A DNA stretch of 50,597 nucleotides from Gracilaria vermiculophylla (Eukaryota > Rhodophyta > Florideophyceae > Gracilariales > Gracilariaceae), in NCBI GenBank assembly GCA_019155205.2, contig JAHNZQ020000181.1:2429744-2480340 (forward strand). Direction: 5' to 3'. The notes beneath the pieces were generated by a model. It was not told the origin of the DNA and made no database searches. It saw nothing but the letters and a program-made list of their open reading frames with translations. Shown piece by piece: positions 20,199 through 30,077 of the stretch. Numbering within the stretch: position 1 is the stretch's first letter; each line of letters begins with the position of its first letter. Made by a program: the position numbers and the translations under genes.

Positions 20199-23100
20199 AT
20201 GGCTTCTTCAGAACTTCGGGTGGGCCCGACAGAGGCAAGTTCAGGTCGTTTGTTAGTTTTGGAGGTGACCTCAAATCCAGATGCGAAGATTTTGCGAACT
20301 GTCGATCTCACTCTTGGCCGACAGCTGACTATAGCGTTGTGTGAGGATTGGATGAGCAGTGATGTGAAGCAAGGAGATATTGTGCGAATTGTTTTAACAC
20401 AACCTGACGGGGCATTTGAGGCATGGGACACAGATCTTTATCAGAGTGCCGACCCCGTTTTTGTTTCTAATGAGCTTCATTTCTTTGTGCATCACCCGGA
20501 TACCCTTGTGTCGGCCACATCAGTTGCTGATTCTTTTCTCTGTCTGCGCAAAGCTGTCATATCGCATCGAACGCCTTCGGGCATGCCCCAAGACTCGGCG
20601 TCGGCGAGCGAAGCTGCAGTATTTGGAAATCTCATTCACGATATGTTTCAAATCATTCTCGCGAGCGATTCGAATACCCGAGACTATTCGTCAGCGGAAG
20701 GTGTTTCGCAAACCGGTGGAGTTGATGCAGAGTCGTTTTTTGAAGCCGTTGAGGAAGTTTTGTACCGCAATTACGAATCCCTTTATGCGGCTCAAGTCCT
20801 CGAAGAAAATGCTCGTCGAGTGCTTCACAAGGTTATCCCTAACATAGTTGAGTGGTACAGGGTGTTCATGGGTTCTGGTAATTACATGAAGACATCTGGC
20901 GGTTTAATTCAGGATGGTAAATCCTCTCACAAAGTTATTGTCAAGGAGGTTCATGACATCGAAGAACTCATGTGGTCACCAATTCTTGGGCTGAAAGGTA
21001 AGATCGACGCATCTGTTCTGTTTCGGGTCGATGATGTTGATACCGGTGTCGGTGCATTCGAGTTAAAAACTGGGAACTCATTGGGCTACTCTGCTGTTTC
21101 GCATAGTGCTCAAACAGCTTTGTACACGCTGCTTATGTCCGACCGAAACAGTCGTTTTGTCAAGGTCAGCTTGCTCACATACATGCAATATCGAGAAGCA
21201 TTAAAGTCTGTGTTGGAAGCTCGAAGTGATAAAGCTGATCGTAGTCCTGAACTTTCGCAGTCGAGAATGAAGTCAAAAACCATTGAAGGGGGGCATAAGA
21301 ATCGACTCATTATTCCCGCAAGAGAAGAAATTACTGCTCTCATGATGCAGAGGAACAGGTTGGCTTCTTATTTGAGACTCGATGCATCATGTAGCGATCT
21401 TCCCCCTCTATTGCAGGGTCGGCCAGATTTTTGCGCCAAATGCTACGCCAGCGGAAGTTGCATGACCCAATACAAACTATTAGGGCGTCCTTCTGCGCAG
21501 GAGCTGGGCGAGGGCCCTGGGATGGAATTTTACAACGACAAAACGTCACATCTCTCGCGTGAGCATCAGGAGTACTACAAGTTTTGGAGGTCACTGTTGG
21601 CAAATGAGGAAATGATGGCTAATCGGCACTCTAAAGAAATATGGACCTTGGAAAGCTATAAGCGAGAGAAAGAGGGAAGGTGTCTCTCGAGCCTCTTGTT
21701 ACAGCCTTCAGAATCCTCGTCCTTCCTATCTCCACATCAGCTCTTGACACCCGGCGCACGAATGCAGGCTGTTTTCGCTCGTCACCAGGCTGCCAAGATC
21801 CAATCGGATCTAACAAAAGCCGGATTAACAAAAGGGGACTTTGTGGTTGTGTCCGCTGAATATGCAAACACAAGCAAACCTGGGTTTCCTCGAGAGCAAA
21901 TTTCTTCACACACTTGGCAATGTGGGCTCACTAATGGATTCATATCTCATATTGAACCGAACTCTGTCTCTGTCACTGTTGGTCGCAGTCTCACAGCGTG
22001 GGTTTTGCACCAGGGATTGATGCCATCTGAAGTGTCGTGGAGAATTGATAGCGAGGAAATCTACGCCTCACATAATACATCCAAGAGAACAATTGAAAAT
22101 CTCTTTTGTGACAAGGATAATGCCATCTCTACCAGACTTCGTGAACTTATTGTCGATGGCAGGAAACCCAGGTTCCTTTCCCGGGATGAAACAGACATAG
22201 AAAGTAGGAGGGATTTATCTGGACACCTGCAAGCCTTAAACGAAGATCAAAAAGAAGCTGTGAAAATGTCTCTATGTGCCAAGGATTACTTGCTTATTCT
22301 TGGAATGCCGGGAACGGGGAAGACCACGACACTGGCAACAATTGTTTTGGCATTTGCTTCGCAAGGGAAATCCGTGTTGCTCTGTTCCCATACAAATACA
22401 GCGGTTGACAACTTGCTGATGAAACTCTTGGAACACGATTTCAAAGATTTCATAAGACTCGGTCGAAATATAGATGTCATCGATGCCCGAATTCATGACA
22501 ACCACATATCGAAGTTTTGCCGTCCTGGAATGGGAACTGCACAACTAGAAAAGAACCTGGACGCACCGCGAGTGTTGGCGACCACATGCTTGGGAATCAA
22601 TCACGCTGTGTTGGCGAGAAGAACAGAGTTTGATTTGGTGGTCGTCGACGAAGCTTCGCAAATACTACAGCCTATATGTATCGGACCGCTGCAATTTGCA
22701 CGGAGCGCATTTATTCTTGTCGGAGATCACTACCAGCTGCCTCCGCTTATGAGAAATACAAGAGGAACTGTAAAACGGGCCAGTCGAATGCCAAGCATGA
22801 CCGGGGAATCATGCAGTGCCAAAAAAATCACTCTAGCTGACATTGAGAGTTGCCAGAAAGCAGTGGAGAACGAATCTCTGTTCAGGAGACTATGTATTAG
22901 GCACCCCGAAGCCATGGTAAGTTTGTCCATGCAATACCGGATGGCTGGAGATATTATGGATTTAAGCAATGAGCTTGTGTATGGGGGAATTCTTCGCTGC
23001 GGCACGGAAGCTGTCAGGACTCAGGCCCTCCATGTGCCTAAGGATAGTGTCCGGGAAGTGCTTCCATGGCTCGAAGCAGTTCGCTGTTCTTTGAAGAGAG

Positions 23101-23657
23101 TTATATTCTTAGATACCGAAAAGATCGAAGCGATTTCTGCAACGACGCCTTCAGATCCCGTACAAACGGCCGAGTCAACAGAATCGCGTAGAAAAGGGGG
23201 TGACAAGGCAGAGAGAGACAATGAAGTCGAGGCTGCTATAGTGTTGGAGGCAGTCAGAGTCCTGGCAGAAGCAGGGTTACCTCTTAAGGATATCACGGTT
23301 CTTTCTCCATTCCGCGCTCAAGTGCACCTTCTGCGGGATCGCTTGTCAGAAATGGCCGATGGCAATGACCAGGCCACTGGTTTCTGTCAGGTGTTCACCG
23401 TTGATCAGTACCAAGGGAAGGACAACAGGTGTGTTATGGTCTCTTTCGTGCGCAGTAAAAACAATGCAATCGGACCGCTGTTAAGCGATTGGCGTCGAAT
23501 CAATGTGGCAATAACCAGAGCCAAAGAAAAACTGGTCCTCATCGGATCGGCCAAAACTCTGGCGAAGGGCAGTTTCTTCCTCGAAAAGATGATTTCCTGG
23601 TTGAGCAGTCGAAACGCTGTGTATTCGGTGTCCGTGATCCCGAAAGAAGTCGAGTAG
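20199..23657 (+). CDS. DNA2: DNA2 nuclease-helicase
   Basis: A 1152-residue protein with the complete DNA2 layout. Nuclease domain: cysteine C115 in CLRKAV, GNLIHD at 143-148, GKIDA with D270, ELKTG with E288 and K290, and SAQTALYTLL after it. The other three iron-sulfur cysteines are C412, C415 and C421 (C-x2-C-x5-C), closing the cluster with C115. A beta-barrel linker leads to the SF1B helicase: Walker A GMPGTGKT at 702-709, VDEASQ at 816-821, GDHYQLPPL at 842-850, QYRMAG at about 912-917, VDQYQGKD at 1068-1075 and VAITRAK at 1103-1109. DNA2 cleaves long flaps in Okazaki-fragment maturation and resects double-strand breaks, in nucleus and often mitochondria. The true ATG is at 20199; the frame above it has only TTG. 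Length is close to yeast and human DNA2. Confidence 0.93.
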   Translation: MASSELRVGPTEASSGRLLVLEVTSNPDAKILRTVDLTLGRQLTIALCEDWMSSDVKQGDIVRIVLTQPDGAFEAWDTDLYQSADPVFVSNELHFFVHHPDTLVSATSVADSFLCLRKAVISHRTPSGMPQDSASASEAAVFGNLIHDMFQIILASDSNTRDYSSAEGVSQTGGVDAESFFEAVEEVLYRNYESLYAAQVLEENARRVLHKVIPNIVEWYRVFMGSGNYMKTSGGLIQDGKSSHKVIVKEVHDIEELMWSPILGLKGKIDASVLFRVDDVDTGVGAFELKTGNSLGYSAVSHSAQTALYTLLMSDRNSRFVKVSLLTYMQYREALKSVLEARSDKADRSPELSQSRMKSKTIEGGHKNRLIIPAREEITALMMQRNRLASYLRLDASCSDLPPLLQGRPDFCAKCYASGSCMTQYKLLGRPSAQELGEGPGMEFYNDKTSHLSREHQEYYKFWRSLLANEEMMANRHSKEIWTLESYKREKEGRCLSSLLLQPSESSSFLSPHQLLTPGARMQAVFARHQAAKIQSDLTKAGLTKGDFVVVSAEYANTSKPGFPREQISSHTWQCGLTNGFISHIEPNSVSVTVGRSLTAWVLHQGLMPSEVSWRIDSEEIYASHNTSKRTIENLFCDKDNAISTRLRELIVDGRKPRFLSRDETDIESRRDLSGHLQALNEDQKEAVKMSLCAKDYLLILGMPGTGKTTTLATIVLAFASQGKSVLLCSHTNTAVDNLLMKLLEHDFKDFIRLGRNIDVIDARIHDNHISKFCRPGMGTAQLEKNLDAPRVLATTCLGINHAVLARRTEFDLVVVDEASQILQPICIGPLQFARSAFILVGDHYQLPPLMRNTRGTVKRASRMPSMTGESCSAKKITLADIESCQKAVENESLFRRLCIRHPEAMVSLSMQYRMAGDIMDLSNELVYGGILRCGTEAVRTQALHVPKDSVREVLPWLEAVRCSLKRVIFLDTEKIEAISATTPSDPVQTAESTESRRKGGDKAERDNEVEAAIVLEAVRVLAEAGLPLKDITVLSPFRAQVHLLRDRLSEMADGNDQATGFCQVFTVDQYQGKDNRCVMVSFVRSKNNAIGPLLSDWRRINVAITRAKEKLVLIGSAKTLAKGSFFLEKMISWLSSRNAVYSVSVIPKEVE

Positions 23658-24128
23658 CTAGTCGATGGTAGCCGAATTAAAGAAGCAGTAGTGGCTTTAG
23701 AACGCGCGAGAGACTTTTGGACTGTTGAAGAATGTCGGTGACGGTCAGAACTTCCAACTTTTTTTTAAAAAAAGTAGCACATGCAATGTAACAGGTAACG
23801 TAGACTGATTGATTGTTCTGTGGTATAAAGAAAAGAACTCTTAACTACCCTTCTTCCCAGCACCTTGCGATGCAGTGGGTCGCATTGCAATCGCGAAAGG
23901 GAAACATGAATGAATTCTAGCGAGATGTGTGATAAGAGCATAAACTGAAAGAGAAGAAACATATACAGGTGTTCAGAAGACTTGAGGTGAAAGTGCACTA
24001 CAAGAGCCCAAACTCTGTAGGCTGAAAAAGCACGACACACAGACACTGGACTTGGCAACACAAATGGCTATCCGAGCAAAGGGCACGGCCTTTCTGTAAT
24101 AGAGTGTGGAATGCGGGCGCACAAGCGT
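23658..24128. other. Convergent intergenic region
   Basis: Separates the ends of DNA2 (+) and RPL4 (-). A near-perfect T/A palindrome at 23757-23775 (about eight T followed by seven A, flanked by AAC/AGT) lies 100 bases past the DNA2 stop and could serve transcript-end formation on both strands; this is inference. Confidence 0.35.
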
Positions 24129-25223
24129 TTATTCGGCCATCATCTTCTCAAAGAATTTGATGCCCATAGACTTATCATACGGTGTCTTTTCTAGCTTTTG
24201 ATCCTTCTTCTTGATTCGAGCATACGGGTTGAGCTTGTACATCATCTCCTTGTTTCGGAGGGGGTTCTTCTTGCGCTGAACGTGCATCTTCTTCTCCGCA
24301 ACGGGTCTGATGACGGATTGAATCTCATCAGAATTGATGATGCGAGCAACATCGGAGTTGGAGATGATGTTGTTAGGAAGCATGTAGTTTTTCTTGGCAG
24401 AAGTGCCGCTTTCACCGGTACCGTAGATTTGGTCGAGCTTTTTGACGGCAGCCTCGGTCCAGATGATGAAGCGACCAACATGGCCGCCGGGGGCCAGCTG
24501 CAGCAGGTTGAGGCGGGCAACGTTGCACAGATCGACGCCTGGAAGATTGCGGAAGGCGCGAACAATGCCGTCATCGTTGTCGTACACAATGAGCGGGCCG
24601 CGGCGCTGCTTGTAGCGGCGGTTACGCATTTTGCCCTTGCCCGCACGGAGGTTTTTGGTCTCGATGACGCGCTCGACGTCGTCGTAGGCACCAAGCGACT
24701 TGAGGAGGGTGACGGCCTTGGCAGTCTTGTTGAGGCGCTCGACAGAGGCGTCGATGACGAGCGGCAGCTCGGGCACGTCGTCGATCTCGTGGCCCCTGGC
24801 CATGACGAGGGCAGGCAGCGCGGAGGCGGCCAGCGCCGACGCGGTGGCGTAACGCTTCTGGTTGAGCGGGACCTTGCGGTGCCACTTGCGCCAGATCTTG
24901 GTGGGGGCAAACATGCGGCCGCCGCGGCACATGTTGCCGAAGGCGCCCTGGCCGGAGCGGTGGGTGCCGCCGCCCGGCACGCGCGGGATTCGCGAGACGG
25001 CGCGGCCGGTGCCCCACGAGGCGGCGGACGACTGCATGCCCGACATATTGTTGACGGCATAAGGCTGGCGGCTGTTCTTGCGCATGTTGGTGTGCACGAA
25101 ACGCACAATATCGTTGCGGATGGGGGCGCAGAAGACCGAGGGCATGGGGACGGAGCCGGAGGGCTGGGCCGTCTCCGCGCTGATGACGGAGACGACCGGT
25201 CGGGCGGCGGCCGTGGCAGACAT
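24129..25223 (-). CDS. RPL4: Cytosolic large-subunit ribosomal protein L4 (uL4)
   Basis: A 364-residue eukaryotic uL4, which lines the ribosomal exit tunnel. It carries the invariant eukaryotic blocks: [71 protein letters not shown] and [15 protein letters not shown]. The C-terminal extension is lysine-rich and shorter than in human. Start set at the ATG at 25223 (MSATAAARP); the frame continues upstream but only from TTG through proline-rich sequence. About 240 bases upstream of the start lies the long poly-C run of the coding strand (poly-G on the plus strand). Confidence 0.96.
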   Translation of the reverse strand: MSATAAARPVVSVISAETAQPSGSVPMPSVFCAPIRNDIVRFVHTNMRKNSRQPYAVNNMSGMQSSAASWGTGRAVSRIPRVPGGGTHRSGQGAFGNMCRGGRMFAPTKIWRKWHRKVPLNQKRYATASALAASALPALVMARGHEIDDVPELPLVIDASVERLNKTAKAVTLLKSLGAYDDVERVIETKNLRAGKGKMRNRRYKQRRGPLIVYDNDDGIVRAFRNLPGVDLCNVARLNLLQLAPGGHVGRFIIWTEAAVKKLDQIYGTGESGTSAKKNYMLPNNIISNSDVARIINSDEIQSVIRPVAEKKMHVQRKKNPLRNKEMMYKLNPYARIKKKDQKLEKTPYDKSMGIKFFEKMMAE

Positions 25224-25464
25224 GGTTAGGGTGGTGGGGAACAGGGGAGGAAGAACGGGGGGGCGGGACGGGCGGACGAGCGCGAAAGCGCGTGATCGGG
25301 GGGGGGGGGAGGGTGACGGTGAAGCGCCGATCAATGCCGTCGCGCGGCGGCGGGCACTCGGACGGCTAACGCCGGCGTCGACGTCGACGGGAATGGCTTA
25401 CAGAGCTTACAGAGTTCTTTTCATGAGAATGAGGGGGCAGTTTTAGCGAAGCGGGCTTACAGCT

Positions 25465-25500
<36 letters not shown>

Positions 25501-25506
25501 GGGCGC

Positions 25507-25584
<78 letters not shown>

Positions 25585-26271
25585 GGGGACAGGGGGGGGC
25601 AGTGAGTGTGGGGGTGTTTGACGGCCCATGAAGGCTATGGAGCAGCGCAAGACATGAGTGCTTTTTGATAACACGCCGGTCGGTGTGCGCCGATTCGATT
25701 TGACGCGTGCGAACGGGCGCTGCCGGAGCAGCCCGCAGCATCAAAAGCGAGAAGGATCGGCGGGCGCGGCGGCGCGGTGGCGCGGCGGCGCGCGACGGCG
25801 CACGGCGCCGCTCCGAGGGGCGCGGCGAGCGCGGGCGGCGCGGCGGCTGGGAGTGTGGCGCCGGCGCCGGCGCGCGCGGCGGCTGCCAGTGGGGGCGCCG
25901 CCGCGGTTCTACAGCGTGCGCGGGGTACAAACTACTAACTACGGGCATGAGGCACGAGGGGGCGCGCGGGAGGGAGGCGCGAGTGACGGCGGGCGGCCAT
26001 GGTGGCACGCCCGGCGGCCGATCGCGAGGCGATGCCAAAACATATCTGAGAGCGGCGCCGCCGCGCGATTTCCACGGATCATGAAGCGCATCACGTGTAC
26101 ACCTGTGTACGTGTGCACGTGAGCAGGGCAGAAAGCGGCAGCCTCTTTGTGTGTGTGTTTGTGTGATAGACGTGCGACGTGCCGCGCGGCAGCGCATCGT
26201 GATGCGCGCAGCTGCGCCTTCCTGCCGCGCGCCCGCCCGTCGCCCCCATCGCCCCCGTCGCCCCCGTCGCC
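25224..26271. other. Divergent promoter region of RPL4 and the FtsH-like gene
   Basis: About 1 kb between two divergent genes. It holds the poly-G tracts at 25465-25583 and otherwise very GC-rich, arginine/proline-coding-like low-complexity DNA. Apparent long frames on both strands are products of base composition. Confidence 0.5.
25465..25583. repeat. Two long poly-G homopolymers
   Basis: 35 consecutive G at 25465-25499, then a short break AGGGCGCCC, then 75 consecutive G at 25509-25583. Shorter G runs flank them. They lie in the promoter interval between RPL4 and the FtsH-like gene. They could form quadruplex DNA if real, or be a sequencing or assembly artefact. Confidence 0.95.
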
Positions 26272-27168
26272 ATGTCGCTCACGTCGCCCCTCTTGTTCCT
26301 GCGCCCCCCGCTGCTGCGCGCGTCGCCGCGCCCGCGCGCCGCGCCCGTGTGCGCGGCGTCGGCGCCCGTGCCGCAGCGCCGGCGGCGCGCGCGCTGCCCG
26401 CCCAAGCGGCCCGTGCAAAGGTACGAGCTCAAGCTGGCGCGCCTGCCGCCGCACCTCATCTCCTTCACCAACGATGCGCCGCAGCAGGCCGCGTTCGCGA
26501 CGTTCGTCGCCCTCATGGCCGCCTCCGTGCTGCTGCCGCCGCTCTTCTCGCCGCCGCCCGCGCTGCAGACCGCCGTCGCCGCCGCCGCCGCTGCCGCGCT
26601 GGGCCTGTGGGCCGTCGACGCGCTGGCGCTGGACGCCGCGCTGCAGCGCGCCGCGTGGCAGCTGCTGCAGTCGCGCCGCCGCGTCGCGCGCCACGAGGCC
26701 GCCCACATCCTCGTCGCCCACCTCCTGGGGCTGCGCGTGCAGTCGTTCACCGAGCCCACCGCCGCGCGCCAGCTGCGCCGCCAGCGCCCGGGCGCCGTCG
26801 TGAGCTTTGACGGCGCCGACGCGTATGACATCTGCGCCGTCGCCGCCGCCGGCGCGGTGGCCGAGCTGCGTGCCTTTGGCGACGCGCGCGGCGGCGTCGA
26901 CGACTTTGAGCTCGCTTTCCGCGCTGCCCGCTCCTGGCCTGTCGTGTACTGGGGCGTCCTGGCCGCCGACTTGGTGCTCGCCGAGCACCCCCGCACGCTG
27001 CTCGCCCTCGAGGACGCCATCCTGCGCCGCCACCACTCGCTGCCCGACCTGCTCAGCCTCGTCGACAGCCACCACCGTTCCGACCATCCCGATGGTGCCG
27101 ATGGTGCCCATGGTGCCCATGGTGCCCATGGTGCCGGTGGTAACAGTGGGAACGGCTTGAGCACTTAG
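26272..27168 (+). CDS. FtsH/M41-like metallopeptidase-type protein without AAA domain, probably plastid
   Basis: A 298-residue protein. Residues 1-48 are arginine/proline/alanine-rich with no acids, like a plastid transit peptide. A hydrophobic stretch at 73-92 and another at 97-120 probably span a membrane. The zinc-binding motif HEAAH is at 141-145, and a downstream FGDARGGVDD segment (202-211) is where the third ligand of M41 peptidases lies. This resembles the small algal and plant FtsH-like proteins that keep the peptidase domain but lack the ATPase. Whether it is an active protease is unknown. The C-terminus ends in a run of repeated Gly-Ala-His triplets from a 9-base tandem repeat. Start at the ATG at 26272, the first in frame. 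Confidence 0.65.
   Translation: MSLTSPLLFLRPPLLRASPRPRAAPVCAASAPVPQRRRRARCPPKRPVQRYELKLARLPPHLISFTNDAPQQAAFATFVALMAASVLLPPLFSPPPALQTAVAAAAAAALGLWAVDALALDAALQRAAWQLLQSRRRVARHEAAHILVAHLLGLRVQSFTEPTAARQLRRQRPGAVVSFDGADAYDICAVAAAGAVAELRAFGDARGGVDDFELAFRAARSWPVVYWGVLAADLVLAEHPRTLLALEDAILRRHHSLPDLLSLVDSHHRSDHPDGADGAHGAHGAHGAGGNSGNGLST
27091..27140 (+). repeat. 9-bp tandem repeat inside a coding region
   Basis: About five copies of GATGGTGCC / CATGGTGCC, read in frame as Asp/His-Gly-Ala near the end of the FtsH-like protein. Confidence 0.9.
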
Positions 27169-27286
27169 CGTCAACCTTTTGTAACTTTTTTTTTTGTAAC
27201 AACTTATCTACACAATTTGGTGTTCGCGCGCGCGGCCTCCCCGCCGCTGCCGCCGCCCGCCCCTCCCTCCGCCACCGACGTCCCCA

Positions 27287-28711
27287 ATGATCTTCGAAAA
27301 GACCGCCACTACGGTGTCGCTGCACGCCACGCGCCAGCTGTCGCGCCAGCGCCCCGCCGTCATCGTGCTGCTGTACGCTGCCATCGCCTTTGCGATCGCC
27401 TTTGTGTCGTACAACGTCACCTTTTCCGTCGTCCTGCTCCCGCTGGCGTCGCTGTCCTTCTCGCTGCTGCACCGCGTGCCGTCGTACCCGCCGCCCTCGC
27501 CACCCGCGCTCTCGCTCCCGCCGTACGTCGCCACACGCGCGCTGGGCGCCCTGCCGGAGCGCCGCCCGCACCAGCGCGCGCTCGTCAACTACGCCTCGCT
27601 GCCCATGCGCCGCCCCGAGGCCGACCTGCTGCTCACGTACCTGTCGCCCGACGACGTGTACCTCGAGTTCGGCGCCAGCGGCACCACGCTGGCCGTGCCG
27701 CCGCTCGTGGCCGCCGCCTTCTCCGTCGAGCATGACGTGCAGGTGTGCCGCGGCATCGACTCGGAGATGCACCGCCACCCCCGCCTGGCCGACACGCTGC
27801 GCGCCTTCTGCGTGCCCGTGGCCGCGGGCCACGCGCGCTGGGGCACGCACTCCCCCTTCGAGGAGGGCTCGTACGCCGCCTTCCACAACTACGTCGACCT
27901 GCCGCGCCGCAACCTGTCCGCGCACCGCTTCGACAAGGTGCTGATCAACGGGCGCGCGCGCGTGGCGTGCGCGCTGCGCATCCTGCCGCAGCTGCACGCG
28001 CACAGCCTGGTGTTCCTGCACGACTGGCTGCTGCGGCCGGCGCACTACGCGGCCGTGCTGCGGTTCTACCGCGAGGTGGCGCGCGTCGCGGCGCACGCGC
28101 GCGCGTCGGGCTACGGCGACGAGCCCATGGGCATGGTGGTGCTGCGCCCGCGCGCGGAGCACGTGGGCGCCGGCGCCGACGTGCCCGTGTCGCGCATCGA
28201 CGCGCTGTACGCGCAGTACGCCGAGCACGAGCCCAGCGCGGCGTCCACCGACATGCAGGCGGCGTACGACCGCGGAGTTTTACCGAGCGACGGCGGCGGC
28301 TTCGACGCCGTGGCGCTGAGTCGCACGCTGTCGCTGCAGACCACGTTCGTGCGGCTGGTGCTGGACGCGGTGGCGGTACCGTTTGTGATTCTGACATACA
28401 TGGTGCTTCGCGACGTGTTTCGAAAGGTGTTTCTCGAGGCGCTGTGCGCGTCGAGCCCGCGCGGGCAGCGGCTGCTGAGCGGGGACCTGCGCGCGGCCAC
28501 GAGCTGGGTGAGCGGCGGGGGTGGCGGGGGCGGCGCCGTGGGCGGGGGTGGCGGTGGCGGTGGCGGTGGCGGTGGCGGTGGCGGTGGCGGTGGCGGCGGC
28601 GGCGGCGGCAGCAGCGTTGGTGGGGGAGTTGCAGGCAGGTCGACGTCGTCGTTGCCGCTGACGGGCGCAAGATCGGCGGGCGGCAGCTCGCTATACGGCA
28701 AGGCCGAGTAG
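27287..28711 (+). CDS. Membrane-anchored methyltransferase-like protein
   Basis: A 474-residue protein. Hydrophobic segments at about 24-42 and 45-61 suggest one or two N-terminal membrane spans. The lumenal or cytosolic domain has an S-adenosylmethionine-fold pattern: YLEFGASGTTL at about 125-135, FSVEHDVQVC at about 145-154, then FDKVLINGRARVACALRIL and LVFLHDW, which is the order seen in a poorly described algal and plant methyltransferase-like family. A second hydrophobic stretch follows residue 350 (LVLDAVAVPFVILTYMVL). The tail contains a glycine run of about 30 residues. No substrate can be named. It starts 118 bases after the FtsH-like gene ends, same strand, at the first in-frame ATG. 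Confidence 0.55.
   Translation: MIFEKTATTVSLHATRQLSRQRPAVIVLLYAAIAFAIAFVSYNVTFSVVLLPLASLSFSLLHRVPSYPPPSPPALSLPPYVATRALGALPERRPHQRALVNYASLPMRRPEADLLLTYLSPDDVYLEFGASGTTLAVPPLVAAAFSVEHDVQVCRGIDSEMHRHPRLADTLRAFCVPVAAGHARWGTHSPFEEGSYAAFHNYVDLPRRNLSAHRFDKVLINGRARVACALRILPQLHAHSLVFLHDWLLRPAHYAAVLRFYREVARVAAHARASGYGDEPMGMVVLRPRAEHVGAGADVPVSRIDALYAQYAEHEPSAASTDMQAAYDRGVLPSDGGGFDAVALSRTLSLQTTFVRLVLDAVAVPFVILTYMVLRDVFRKVFLEALCASSPRGQRLLSGDLRAATSWVSGGGGGGGAVGGGGGGGGGGGGGGGGGGGGGGGSSVGGGVAGRSTSSLPLTGARSAGGSSLYGKAE
28546..28610 (+). repeat. GGTGGC hexanucleotide repeat encoding polyglycine
   Basis: Near-perfect run of GGT/GGC codons in the methyltransferase-like gene, read as glycine only. Confidence 0.9.
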
Positions 28712-28808
28712 ACGGGCGCCAAGACGCACACGACACGCAAGGTGCCAGCAAGTCAAGGGTGCAAGAGAGGTGCGGGGGGTGGTTTGGGGGTTGGCGCTTG
28801 CGCTGGCG

Positions 28809-29642
28809 TCACGACTCGTAGTGGCGGTAGAAGTGCGACTGGTGGTCGGGCGGGCGCAGGGCGTAGTAGTCGACGGCGCCGTCGGGGCGGGCGATGCGGA
28901 CGACGCACGTGCCGTCGCGCAACAGATGGGCCTGCAGCGGGTCTTCCGTAGGGGGCTGGCCGTGCGGCGCGAAGTGGCTCTCCGCGTGCGAGCACTGCGA
29001 GATGTCCACCTCCTCGACGCGCTCATCGCCGGTGAGCTGCACGGTCGGCGGAGCGGCAGCGGCGGCCAGCGAAGGCAGCGGCGGCTGCGGCGGCGTTTGT
29101 AGCGGTTGTGGCGGCGGCTGCGGCTGCGGCTGTGGCTGCGACTGCGGCTGCGGCGGGGCGGGGGGGGAAGCGCTGACGGCGAGGCCGCGCAGCGCGGAGC
29201 GACTGATCTTGTGTGCGCGCAGCACGTGCTTGAGCAGAGTGGGCCGCGGTGCGCGGCGCGGCGTGGCGGCGGCGTCGGTGGCGGCGGCGTCCGCGCCGAC
29301 GTCGCGCATATGGACGTCGGGCGTGAAGAGGCGCGGGCGCTTGCGGCGGGCGCGCGGCGCGGTGGCGACGGGCGAGCGGCGGCGCTTGCGGCGCGGCGGC
29401 GGCGGCGGCGGCGGTGGCGGGTGCGGCGGCGGCGGCGGCGGCGGCGATAGCGGCGGCGGCGGTGACGCGTCGCGCTTGCGCTTGCGCGGCGTGGCGGCGC
29501 GGCGCGGCGGCGGGCGCGCGCAAGGCGACAGCCGCGCGCGCTTTGCGGGGCGCTCCGCGCCGCGCGCGCCAGCGACCGCCGCTGCCGCCGTCGGCGCCGC
29601 GCTCGTCGCCGTTGTCGCGCTCTTCGCCGTTGTCGCGCTCAT
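28809..29642 (-). CDS. Proline-rich basic protein of unknown function, probably nuclear
   Basis: A 277-residue protein from the ATG at 29642 (MSATTAKSATT); the frame above it continues through unlikely sequence that overlaps the neighbouring promoter. It has an alanine/threonine start, several lysine/arginine clusters that look like nuclear localisation signals (for example RKRKRD and RRKRRR), two proline runs, a proline/glutamine alternation (PQPQSQPQPQPQ), and an ordered-looking acidic-to-aromatic C-terminus ending DHQSHFYRHYES. I recognise no family. The ordered C-terminal 60 residues argue that the frame is real despite the biased composition. Divergent from the carboxypeptidase gene, 435 bases away. 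Confidence 0.45.
   Translation of the reverse strand: MSATTAKSATTATSAAPTAAAAVAGARGAERPAKRARLSPCARPPPRRAATPRKRKRDASPPPPLSPPPPPPPHPPPPPPPPPRRKRRRSPVATAPRARRKRPRLFTPDVHMRDVGADAAATDAAATPRRAPRPTLLKHVLRAHKISRSALRGLAVSASPPAPPQPQSQPQPQPQPPPQPLQTPPQPPLPSLAAAAAPPTVQLTGDERVEEVDISQCSHAESHFAPHGQPPTEDPLQAHLLRDGTCVVRIARPDGAVDYYALRPPDHQSHFYRHYES
29107..29155 (-). repeat. GGCTGC-type hexanucleotide repeat encoding Pro-Gln
   Basis: Imperfect GGCTGC/GGCTGT units, read on the minus strand as alternating proline and glutamine. Confidence 0.75.
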
Positions 29643-30077
29643 CGTCGCAGCGCGGGGTGGGGTGCGACGCAACCGGCCACCGAGCGCGCGCAGCATTCGT
29701 CTGCCTCGCTCCCCATGCCGCCGCGCTGCAACGGTGCACACTTCGGCTCGCGCGCGCGCCCACACGTGGCGCACGTTGCGCGGCCGTCGTCGAGCGGCGG
29801 TCGGAGACAGCGTGTCTCTCGCGCCGCTGATCCTCATTGCTTGTTGTACTGTAATGTTGTTTGACATCGCGCCCGCACAAACGATGACAGTGGCTGACCG
29901 CCTGCACAGGTGCCGCCGGCGCCAGCCGGTGGGTTCCGCGCCAGTGCCACCGGCACCCGTGCTATGCCACGCTGCGCGTTCAAATGCTCCTGCTCCCCCG
30001 CCGCCCCTTCCAAGCCCCACCGCCGTCGTATTCGTTTTGTCGCAACGGATGCAACCTCGCCGCGCACATCGCTGACC

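Noticed and set aside
24198..25229. Long open frame antisense to RPL4
   Set aside because: RPL4 on the other strand is unmistakable; this frame follows from its GC-rich codons and has no motif.
25457..26197. Minus-strand frame with long polyproline
   Set aside because: It is the translation of the poly-G tracts and flanking GC-rich DNA, with no ordered domain.
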